Source: an uncultured Alphaproteobacteria bacterium (GTDB lineage Bacteria; Pseudomonadota; Alphaproteobacteria; CAAHEQ01; UBA3637). Taken from it: DNA of 21,650 bases. The notes beneath the pieces were generated by a model. It did no database searches. It was not told where the DNA came from and saw nothing but the letters and a program-made list of their open reading frames with translations. Where the stretch lies: positions 1-21,650 of the forward strand of contig CALXTZ010000009.1 of the NCBI GenBank assembly GCA_944391545.1, in the 5' to 3' direction. Positions 8,011 through 15,550 of the stretch are shown in pieces (position 1 is the stretch's first letter; every line of letters starts with the position of its first letter). The translations under genes and the position numbers were made by a program.

Positions 8011-8039
8011 AGTATATCATATTCGGCACAAAATCTCAA
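8011..8039 (-). promoter_or_regulatory. sigma70-like promoter for the ankyrin-HNH pair
   Basis: On the minus strand TTGAGA (8039-8034), 17 bases, TATACT (8016-8011), about 30 bases before the ATG at 7980. On the other strand TTGACA at 8058-8063 may belong to a promoter for the kinase-like gene, but no good -10 follows at normal spacing. Confidence 0.6.
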
Positions 8040-8165
8040 GCAAAAAGACAAAAATGGTTGACAAAAACATACCTATTCCGACGTACATTTTTTCGCATAA
8101 AAGGGTTGCTTTTCAAATCCGAACCTTATATCCTTGAAAACAGGGAACATAAAAAGGGGCAGCCG

Positions 8166-8306
8166 ATGAAGAAAAAAACGTCATTTTCCAAAGGTCTTCA
8201 AAAATGGATGGACGGCCGCAAAAGTGCCAAAGAAAGCAATGCTTCCTTTTTACAAAGGGTGATTAAATCCAAAACTTTGTATGAACCGTTTTGGACTATA
8301 TTTTAA
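8166..8306 (+). pseudogene. 5' fragment of the kinase-like gene, out of frame with the rest
   Basis: The ATG at 8166 has an AAGGGG ribosome site and opens a frame of 46 codons that stops at 8306. Its first 42 residues end ...KSKTLYEPF. Shifting back one base at the TTTT run (8289-8292) continues directly into LDYILNHPRENKKNF of the next frame, giving a single 393-residue protein. I therefore read this as the true N-terminus of the protein at 8291-9346, separated by a one-base deletion, an assembly error, or less likely a programmed -1 shift. Confidence 0.65.
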
Positions 8307-9346
8307 ATCACCCGCGCGAAAACAAAAAAAACTTCAAAGCCATTTGCGACAGCTTTAAAACCCGCAAAGAAGCTTCTGCCTGGTTTTTAAATTACGGCGG
8401 TTTCGGGCATACATACGGCAAATACCTTCTTAAAAAATGGGAAGAAGCTCAAAAACCGGAGGACGTCATCAAATGGATGCCGAACTTTTCGCCTTGGGCC
8501 TTGGAAGAACGTTTTAACGGCATTCGCATCGGCGCCGTTCCGTCGGACTTTGTCAATGAAGCAACTTTTTTGGATGTGTTAAGCGATATTTTGCGCTCCG
8601 AAGCGGTCACCAATTACTTGGAAATCAAACGGTTGGAAGGCAAGCCCGAAGAGCTCGCGGCTAAATATCCGGAAGTTAAAAAAGTCGATATGTTTCAAAT
8701 GGATGAACGCCGGAATTTTATGAAAAGCCTGCTGGCGAAATACTGCACCAAACCGTTTAAAATTCAAAAGGCCGACAAAACATATACGGTTACTTTTTTT
8801 TGCAATCCGTTTTCCAGTAAAATCGTCTTTAAAATCGACGTTCAAAACGGCGGAACTTACATTGTGAAAACATTGCCTTACAATTTTGTGAACATCTCCA
8901 GCGATCGCACACGCAAAGAACATGAAAATCAAGCTATTCGAGCTGATTCTCCGTTTTCCAATGCCATGTTGGAATTTTACTTAAAGCTGAACAAAAGCCC
9001 ACATGCGCCGAATATTCTTTATTACAATTATCAGTATGAAATTGCGCTTTACGGACAAGATACGGGCACACTTTACACGTTTGACGACAAACCCTACGCT
9101 TTGCGCGATTTTCATCAGTTCAATACAAAGCTGATGAAAGACGCCAATCTGTTGGGCGTTTATATCAATGATATCTCTTACGGCAACTTTTTAATTCCCG
9201 AAAACGGCGGAAAATTGAAAATCATCGACATCGGACATGCTTCGTATGCCAATCCGTTGACGCCGCCTGTTCCGGGATTATGTATTACACTGGGTAACTT
9301 GTGCGGACGCGAATACCTCCCCCACTTCGGCGTTTTCAGCTTATAG
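8291..9346 (+). CDS. protein-kinase-like fold protein (main part; frameshifted from its start)
   Basis: 351 residues if read from the TTG at 8291. The genuine start is probably the ATG at 8166 in another frame. A divergent kinase fold can be seen in residues about 180-330: YIVKTLP with a candidate beta-3 lysine (K193), a helix with acidic residues (about 207-215), an APN...ALRDFH hinge-like stretch, a catalytic-loop-like INDISYGNFLI (D294, N299) and IIDIG (D313) in place of DFG. The chain ends soon after, so the usual large C-lobe helices are missing. Residues 1-170 are helical and unrecognised. The substrate is unknown. It is followed after 9 bases by the PHP gene and probably shares its transcript. 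Confidence 0.55.
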   Translation: MDYILNHPRENKKNFKAICDSFKTRKEASAWFLNYGGFGHTYGKYLLKKWEEAQKPEDVIKWMPNFSPWALEERFNGIRIGAVPSDFVNEATFLDVLSDILRSEAVTNYLEIKRLEGKPEELAAKYPEVKKVDMFQMDERRNFMKSLLAKYCTKPFKIQKADKTYTVTFFCNPFSSKIVFKIDVQNGGTYIVKTLPYNFVNISSDRTRKEHENQAIRADSPFSNAMLEFYLKLNKSPHAPNILYYNYQYEIALYGQDTGTLYTFDDKPYALRDFHQFNTKLMKDANLLGVYINDISYGNFLIPENGGKLKIIDIGHASYANPLTPPVPGLCITLGNLCGREYLPHFGVFSL

Positions 9347-9355
9347 GAGACAAAA

Positions 9356-10522
9356 ATGGAAAGAGAAAGACGATTTGAAGAACGATTAAAGCTGTATCCG
9401 AAAGATGCGAAATATTTAAAAGAGTTGGCCGGAAATCTGAAAATTCCTCCCAAAAATTTAAACAAGCTGTTTTCCATCATGGGCGAACAGGAATTGCTTT
9501 ACTACCTGAAACAAGCCGAATACGATAACTTTTTAGGCCGCTCCCCTTTCCGCGTCAACTTGCATACGCATACGTCGGCTTCTGACGGAACGGTTGACCC
9601 GAAAGATTATTTGGATGCTGTTTTGCAATACATGCAAAATAATAATATTTTGAAAATGATTGTGGCCATTACGGATCATGATACGTTGGACGCCATCCCG
9701 ATTATCTTAAAAAAGCTGATTAAAACGCCCGAAAGATACCATGACATTCGGCTTGTGCTGGGGTGCGAACTCAGCACGGCGTACACGGATAACGATGCTA
9801 CCTGTCCGGTTGATTTTGAAATTTTATATTACGGCCTCAATCCGTTCGACAAGACGTTGCAAAACATGCTGCAAACGTTGAGGGAAAACCGGTTGAAAGC
9901 CCTGCCTGTTATTTTAGACAAGCTGAAACAAAAATATCCGTGGGCAACGTTTGACTTAAACGAAATGACGAAAGGACGCGCCAATTTAAGCAAAGGATTA
10001 GGATGCAATCTGCCTTACGACGTTTACGCCTATGCCAAAGAAAAAATAAATGATCCGACTAAAAACGAGGAACTGCGCCGTTACATTTTTAATATCGGAG
10101 GCCCGAATGGTAAAGATCCGTCTTTAAAGACACTTAATCTGGTCACGGACCTGTTGGACGGGTACCATCAATCCAAAACGGGTTTTTTAAGCGTTGCGCA
10201 TCCGGCGCGGATTGATTTAAACCACAAGCTGACCGACGAATTCATGTGGAATACCAAAGCCGGCGGTCAGGATCCCGGTCGCGCTCTTTTATCCGAATTG
10301 TTGCGGTTTGTGCGTTCCGGCGGCGTTCAAGGTATGGAAATTTATTACGGTAATTACAATCCGACATTAAAGGCAGCCTTTGACAACGTCCGTTTCTTCA
10401 ACAATCTGAACGGAGAAACCGAACAATGGGTACAAAACATCATGCGGTTTGCCGACACGTATCACATGATTAAAACAGGCGGGAACGACAATCACGGGAC
10501 AGATTTCGGAACAAACGGATGA
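9356..10522 (+). CDS. PHP-domain metal-dependent phosphoesterase
   Basis: 388 residues. The polymerase-and-histidinol-phosphatase motifs appear in order: NLHTHTSASDGT (68-79), AITDHDTLDA (104-113), LGCELS (135-140), VAHPAR and a late GGNDNHG. Together they supply the histidines and aspartates for a bi- or trinuclear metal site. PHP enzymes hydrolyse phosphoesters, for example 5' ends of RNA in the RNase AM/TrpH branch. Here the substrate is unknown, and the protein is longer than that branch, with an extra ~60-residue N-terminal helical region. It ends only seven residues after the last motif, and its stop overlaps the next start (ATGA). A GGAG ribosome site precedes the start. Confidence 0.8.
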   Translation: MERERRFEERLKLYPKDAKYLKELAGNLKIPPKNLNKLFSIMGEQELLYYLKQAEYDNFLGRSPFRVNLHTHTSASDGTVDPKDYLDAVLQYMQNNNILKMIVAITDHDTLDAIPIILKKLIKTPERYHDIRLVLGCELSTAYTDNDATCPVDFEILYYGLNPFDKTLQNMLQTLRENRLKALPVILDKLKQKYPWATFDLNEMTKGRANLSKGLGCNLPYDVYAYAKEKINDPTKNEELRRYIFNIGGPNGKDPSLKTLNLVTDLLDGYHQSKTGFLSVAHPARIDLNHKLTDEFMWNTKAGGQDPGRALLSELLRFVRSGGVQGMEIYYGNYNPTLKAAFDNVRFFNNLNGETEQWVQNIMRFADTYHMIKTGGNDNHGTDFGTNG

Positions 10523-12081
10523 AAACGCTTTTAAAAGCTTGGCAGGAAACAAAACCGCTTTTACGAAAAGGATATGAAGCCCTCGGCAAAGAAGTCACAA
10601 TGGGCATGCCGGGGCCATGTATGCCTGCGGTTTCGGCAGATCAAAATACGGGCATCGGTTCGCCGTACGGAAAAGGCGCTCAAAAAGCAGCTGATTTTTT
10701 TGACGGCGCCATTCATAAAATCTTATTGGGTCCCGGCGGCAAAACGAATAAAGAAACACGCTATTCTCCGTATTTTTCGGAAAAAGCGCATAATCCTTTT
10801 TTCATTCCGTTAGAGGCTTTATTTGAACGCGGCCTCATTTCATCAGAAACATTAGAAACCATCTACAACCTACCGAAACAGAAAGATAAAATAGATTTCA
10901 ATCAAGTTGATATTTCTTATCGGACAGCGTTTGAAGAAGCTTATCAAAAAGCGCAAAGTCTTTTATCTTTTGATGCGTTTTTGGAAATTCTGGCCGAGGA
11001 CTTTTTAACCTGTCGCCCCCTTCCCTACATCGGCGATTTGCAGGTTCAAATTCCGCATTCCGTTTATCAAAAGCATCCGAATTACTTTTTAAAAGATTTT
11101 ACGCTGGGTTCTCCGCCGGATGCTTTTTCCGATCAAGCGCGCAACTGGCATTTTAAAACATGGGATCCCGATTTGCTTTTGACAAAAGACGGAAAAATCG
11201 GACCGGCCGGGCGTATTCTGTTTGATTTAATCAGCAACACCATGCAAGATAATCCCGGCGGTTTGCGCATCGATCATTACATCGGCTTTGTTAATCCGTA
11301 CGTCATTTACAAAGATGAAACTTTGCCGAATGGGCGGCTTTACAGCTCTCCCGATCATCCGATTTTAAAACAATATGCGAAGTGGACATTGGATGAATTT
11401 GCGGACATAACACGAAACATTTTGTTAAAAGCCGCAGCTCAAAACGGATTTTCGCTGAACCAAATTTATCCGGAAGACATCGGCTGCCGCCCCAAAGAAC
11501 TGGATCCGGTCTTGGAAGCTTGCGGATTGGGACGATTATTGGTTTCTCAATTCGTCGATATTTGGGACGATGCGCATATGTATCGGTTGAAAAATGCACG
11601 ACCGCATGATATTGCGACGCTGGATACGCATGACACTTTGTCCATTCAACAATTTTATCAGAACATGGATGAAGGCACGCGTTATCAACATGCCGTCAAA
11701 CTGGCACAAGATTTACGATTTACATATTGGGACGGACTGAAAGATCCCAAACAGCTTGTTCGTTTGAAATGGGCTGAATTATTGGTAAGTCCGGCCGAAC
11801 GCGTGCAAGCTTTTTTCACCAGCTTCACCGGTCAACCCGGCCGTTACAATGAACCCGGCAATCCGGACAAATGGACGTTACGATGCGATACGGATTTTGA
11901 ACGGTTGTATTTCAAAAACATGGCCGACGGATGGGCTTACAATCCGTTTGATGCGATTGCTTTGGCCATTTATGCCAGGGGTGATGCTTTTTACGGGTAT
12001 CACGCCGACTTGGTGAGACAATTGCATGAAGCCGAAGACGTCATTTTAAATTTAGCGCGACAAGAAACAGAGACCGCCTGA
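10519..12081 (+). CDS. divergent GH77 4-alpha-glucanotransferase (amylomaltase-like)
   Basis: 520 residues. Family landmarks run in order: GIGSPYGKGAQKAADFF and LLGPGG (N-terminal barrel strand), YSPYFSEKAHNPFFIPLEAL (compare SPY.S.SAFAGNP..I.LE.L), LGSPPDAFSDQARNW, GGLRIDHYIGF with D252 as nucleophile, IYPEDIG with E319 as acid/base, LDTHDT with D372 as the third acid, and FTGQPGRYNEPGN. The catalytic triad is complete, so activity on alpha-1,4-glucans is likely. It lacks the large N-terminal extension of E. coli MalQ. No glycogen phosphorylase or branching enzyme is nearby. Translation is probably coupled to the PHP gene through the ATGA overlap, as no strong ribosome site is seen. It converges on the gene ending at 12102. 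Confidence 0.8.
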   Translation: MKTLLKAWQETKPLLRKGYEALGKEVTMGMPGPCMPAVSADQNTGIGSPYGKGAQKAADFFDGAIHKILLGPGGKTNKETRYSPYFSEKAHNPFFIPLEALFERGLISSETLETIYNLPKQKDKIDFNQVDISYRTAFEEAYQKAQSLLSFDAFLEILAEDFLTCRPLPYIGDLQVQIPHSVYQKHPNYFLKDFTLGSPPDAFSDQARNWHFKTWDPDLLLTKDGKIGPAGRILFDLISNTMQDNPGGLRIDHYIGFVNPYVIYKDETLPNGRLYSSPDHPILKQYAKWTLDEFADITRNILLKAAAQNGFSLNQIYPEDIGCRPKELDPVLEACGLGRLLVSQFVDIWDDAHMYRLKNARPHDIATLDTHDTLSIQQFYQNMDEGTRYQHAVKLAQDLRFTYWDGLKDPKQLVRLKWAELLVSPAERVQAFFTSFTGQPGRYNEPGNPDKWTLRCDTDFERLYFKNMADGWAYNPFDAIALAIYARGDAFYGYHADLVRQLHEAEDVILNLARQETETA

Positions 12082-12101
12082 CGTTCTCCATAAAAGCAGG
12101 A

Positions 12102-15100
12102 TTACCGGCACAAAGCAGAGCGGGAAACAGTGTTCCGATAATAGTTGAAGACATATCCGTCGTGCAATCCTATGATGTATGCCGTACAGCCGCTACCAAA
12201 ATCTTCTAACCACACGTAAGTATCATTTTCGTATTTTTTAAATTCTTTCATAATTGTAGAATCACAAGAATTCAATACGCCATTCGCCAATACATTGCCA
12301 CACCCGATCATAGACCGTCGAGCCGGTGTTAACCCTTGAGCCGTGCACCAATTTTGAGCACTCCACCATTTCAGGGAACTTGTCGAGCGTACCCAACGTT
12401 GTGTCGAACCATCTACAGACAACGTAATGGTTTTCGACCCGAAATCCGATATTTTACGGCACGTCCCGATACCGGACGAATAACAATCCGTTGTATTTTC
12501 AAAAGCACAGAATTCATCCGCTTCACAATTGCTGTTGTTTGTGCATATTCGGCCGCCGCTGCATCCGTTATCGTTTACATCGGACGGGTTAGCTTTCCAT
12601 GTTCCCGTATATCCGTTTGCTTCGTCACATGTACAGGCGGATGCATTCATGGTTGAAACAGCCCCAACCCCGCACATAAGGCAAGTGACGGCACCTTCGG
12701 TGCTATATGTTCCGGCGGCACATCCGTTACAGGATTGCGCGCCATCGCTTGGTTGACATTGACCGGCCGGACACGGCGTGCATGCCTCCCCCGAAGCCGT
12801 CAATGCCGTCGTATAGGTTCCGGCTCGGCAAATTGTGCATTGTCCGTCTTTCATATAAAAACCGCCGTTACATGTGCATCCTGTTCCATCTATTTGGCAA
12901 TGGGTTCCGATTTGGTTGCCGCCCGCAAAACACGTGTAAGTTACACCGGTTCCATCCGGATAACAAATCGTCCCCGAATCACTGTTATAACATCCGAAAA
13001 AGTCTTTTGTTGCTTTGTTTAAAGATAAAGAGCCGCATTGTTTGGCATCACAAACACCCACTTGGCAAATAACTTCATCGCTTTGTGTACAATCGGATCC
13101 GTTACATACGGCACCCGTAGATTCATTTTGGCATCCGATACCGCATTGACTGCCATCCAACAAACAGGTTCCGTTTTCGCATGATAAATAACCGATATCA
13201 AAACATTCATATGTTTGCGATGAGGCCGCATATTCCCATGACATGGATGCATGCGGACATTCTGTTTCCAAACAAACACCGGTCGTACAATTTGTTCCGT
13301 CCAAAACGGTTTTATTACAATTTGTCCCGCATCGATAACTGTTGATGTAACAGGTGCCATCCGTTCGGCATATCAACCCCGACTCATACCGACAAGCCGG
13401 ATAACCACCATGTGTTATTTCTTCACCGCCTGCGGCACATTTTATCTCCGATACACAATTGTCGCACCCGGTTCCTTTATAATCACGGCATCCCGTTCCG
13501 CATCGTGTACCGTCTTTGTAACACACGTAAGCAGAACCGCTTTTATAACATCCCAGCCCCATCGACGCATCATAACATCCGAAATAGTTGGTCGCTACTT
13601 TACTGAAATACAATCCTTGCGCTTCGCATTCCGAAGCTTCGCATGTGCCACTGAGGCATCCGTCTCCTGCATAGCTGGCACAGCTGTTCCCGCATCGTTG
13701 TCCGTTAACAAAACACGTATAATAAATTGTTCCTGCATGATAGTCTTTATAACATCCGACACCCGTCGCATCATTTAAACACCCGTAATATGATGAAATC
13801 AACCTATACAAATATCCGCCGCATCGATCGCTTTCACATAAACCATACATGCATCCGGTTCCATCCAATTGGCACCCGTATCCGCACATTTCTCCGTTTG
13901 GCAGATAACATACATATCCGGCAACGGACGCAGACTGATTCATTTGTTGGACGACACAATAAACACCTTCTTCATTCGTACAACGCGGAGAATCGCCGGT
14001 CGGTTCGGAATAAACCGTACCCGCCGGGCATGTATTTGGTTCGCAAAGGTTGTAGGTACACTCTTGTCCGTGAATGTTACATCCGGCGGCACATTGCGTG
14101 TCTCCTTTATAACAATCATATGTAGCACCATGTTTGACACATTGAATACCGTTCCCCAGATCACATCCGTAATATCCGCCGACACGGACATATTCATAAT
14201 TCGGGCTGGCACTTTTGCATTCATCATAACATGACCCGAACGTACAATTATCGGCATTGTCGATTTGACAACCATACCCGCAACATGTCGTCGTATTTTG
14301 AACAGCACAACATGTCCCTTGCGTACAATGCACACCGCTATCAAACGCACCCGTATTCGTCAAGCACCCATAAAACTTTTTGGCCGGATTATAGGCAAAT
14401 TGGCCGGGACACACGGTTGCATCACATAATCCATGTTCACATGTACTGCCTGTCGGAGAACAAAGCATCCCGCATTGTTCATCTCCGATAAAACAGACAC
14501 ACCCTGTCCCGGATGTACACACAGTTGTTCGGTTGGAATTTGTATAACAACCGAATTGTTTGCAAACACCACCGACATTAACGTATCCGCTTTCGCAAAC
14601 ACACGCCTCTCCATTCCATGTAAACCCATTTTCGGCGGAACACTGACACGTCCCGTCGCCGGAATCCGTAAATCCTTGAGACGCATCACATGTACATGAG
14701 CAAGTATCGGGGTCTCGTACCAATGAAATGCCGTTCGTATCTTGGCCGCACAACGGGTAACATGTCCCGCCGCAACATTCTTGAGACCCCTCATCACAGC
14801 AACTTTGACCGCATTGGTTGTCTTTGGAACAACAAACGCCGTAATGGCAATCTGAACCATCCGGACAAACTTTGTTGCAAATTCGAGAGACATCACGGAA
14901 ATAAAAACGGACTTCGTTTTCCGCATCACAAATATCTGTCACTCCCTCATATACCTCGAAATCAAACCCGGACGCAGTAATCCGATCATTGCTGACCGCA
15001 ATCATCGGCGCCACCTCTTTTGTTGTTTTTTTCAACAAAACTTTACACACGCCTTCGGGGACATCCGACACGTCAATTTCATAATAAGCGGCCTCGACTT

Positions 15101-15470
15101 TATTTTCCATGTACCCGACAATCGGATATGAAATCGTCGGTTCAAAATCAGTCCGAGCATACCCGTTCGCATCAAATGGGGAAGAAGCATCCTCGATAGC
15201 AAAATGCAACAGCCGAACATTATTTAAAATTTCGTTGGCCGTATGGTGATTCATCAGCAACCGAATTCCCCAAACGGTTCCAACGGATAAAACACCAATG
15301 ATAGCTAAAACGGCCAACATTTCAACCATACTGCGCCCCGACGAAGAACCGTCCGGTTGAAAAGATGACTTTAAAAAAGGAACGAAATGCCTGTGGCCAG
15401 AGCGGATAAAGCTACTTACCCCCCCCCCCCGGAGAATCGAACAAGCTATTGAAATAAAAGATTTTTTCAT
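12102..15470 (-). CDS. large prepilin-like cysteine-repeat protein with C-terminal lectin-like domain; phase-variable
   Basis: 1122 residues. After a long leader comes a type IV prepilin-like segment: G45-R46 cleavage site, glutamate at +5 (GRSMVEMLAVLAIIGVLSVG) and a single hydrophobic helix. A globular head follows (about 75-205), then roughly nine cysteine-rich units of ~60-70 residues (pattern YGC..G..C..Y.C..G..CG.GC..G..C..G.C). A segment like the eukaryotic GCC2/GCC3 ephrin-receptor-type modules (about 870-935) precedes a C-terminal domain of ~115 residues with WWSAQNWCTAQG and a final ALCR, like C-type-lectin-type folds. Probable surface or pseudopilus-tip adhesin. The ATG at 15470 follows GAGAGGG and a promoter. 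Codons 14-18 contain a G12 tract; G11 or G13 meets a stop within two codons. Confidence 0.75.
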   Translation of the reverse strand: MKKSFISIACSILRGGGVSSFIRSGHRHFVPFLKSSFQPDGSSSGRSMVEMLAVLAIIGVLSVGTVWGIRLLMNHHTANEILNNVRLLHFAIEDASSPFDANGYARTDFEPTISYPIVGYMENKVEAAYYEIDVSDVPEGVCKVLLKKTTKEVAPMIAVSNDRITASGFDFEVYEGVTDICDAENEVRFYFRDVSRICNKVCPDGSDCHYGVCCSKDNQCGQSCCDEGSQECCGGTCYPLCGQDTNGISLVRDPDTCSCTCDASQGFTDSGDGTCQCSAENGFTWNGEACVCESGYVNVGGVCKQFGCYTNSNRTTVCTSGTGCVCFIGDEQCGMLCSPTGSTCEHGLCDATVCPGQFAYNPAKKFYGCLTNTGAFDSGVHCTQGTCCAVQNTTTCCGYGCQIDNADNCTFGSCYDECKSASPNYEYVRVGGYYGCDLGNGIQCVKHGATYDCYKGDTQCAAGCNIHGQECTYNLCEPNTCPAGTVYSEPTGDSPRCTNEEGVYCVVQQMNQSASVAGYVCYLPNGEMCGYGCQLDGTGCMYGLCESDRCGGYLYRLISSYYGCLNDATGVGCYKDYHAGTIYYTCFVNGQRCGNSCASYAGDGCLSGTCEASECEAQGLYFSKVATNYFGCYDASMGLGCYKSGSAYVCYKDGTRCGTGCRDYKGTGCDNCVSEIKCAAGGEEITHGGYPACRYESGLICRTDGTCYINSYRCGTNCNKTVLDGTNCTTGVCLETECPHASMSWEYAASSQTYECFDIGYLSCENGTCLLDGSQCGIGCQNESTGAVCNGSDCTQSDEVICQVGVCDAKQCGSLSLNKATKDFFGCYNSDSGTICYPDGTGVTYTCFAGGNQIGTHCQIDGTGCTCNGGFYMKDGQCTICRAGTYTTALTASGEACTPCPAGQCQPSDGAQSCNGCAAGTYSTEGAVTCLMCGVGAVSTMNASACTCDEANGYTGTWKANPSDVNDNGCSGGRICTNNSNCEADEFCAFENTTDCYSSGIGTCRKISDFGSKTITLSVDGSTQRWVRSTSSLKWWSAQNWCTAQGLTPARRSMIGCGNVLANGVLNSCDSTIMKEFKKYENDTYVWLEDFGSGCTAYIIGLHDGYVFNYYRNTVSRSALCR
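15419..15430 (-). repeat. G12 homopolymer in the leader coding region (contingency tract)
   Basis: Twelve consecutive Gs on the coding (minus) strand encode R-G-G-G-V of the leader. With 12 the frame stays open for 1122 codons. With 11 the next codon is TAA; with 13 the tract is followed by AAG and TAG. The tract lies before the predicted prepilin cleavage site, so changes of three bases would leave the mature protein unaltered. Confidence 0.8.
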
Positions 15471-15495
15471 GTGTCTTTACCCTCTCTGTAAATAA

Positions 15496-15523
15496 ATTAT
15501 ATAAAATTGCCATGAAAGTGCAA
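15496..15523 (-). promoter_or_regulatory. sigma70-like promoter of the 1122-residue protein
   Basis: On the minus strand TTGCAC (15523-15518), 16 bases, TATAAT (15501-15496). Transcription would start near 15489, leaving a short leader with GAGAGGG 9 bases before the ATG at 15470. This supports 15470 as the real start and thus places the G12 tract inside translated sequence. Confidence 0.7.
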
Positions 15524-15550
15524 GTATTTTCTATCACACAAGACTAGGCA

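Noticed and set aside
8058..8089. Promoter TTGACA...TACATT for the kinase-like operon
   Set aside because: The -35 is perfect but the best -10 is 20 bases away, outside the usual range, so it is not listed as a feature.
8796..8804. T-run in the kinase-like gene as another contingency tract
   Set aside because: Eight Ts in the middle of an intact frame; runs of this kind also occur in other AT-rich parts of the window and no regulatory position is involved.
12336..14980. Several open frames on the plus strand and other minus frames opposite the 1122-residue gene
   Set aside because: They are shadows of a cysteine-rich coding frame with many TGT/TGC codons. None has a ribosome site or a recognisable product.
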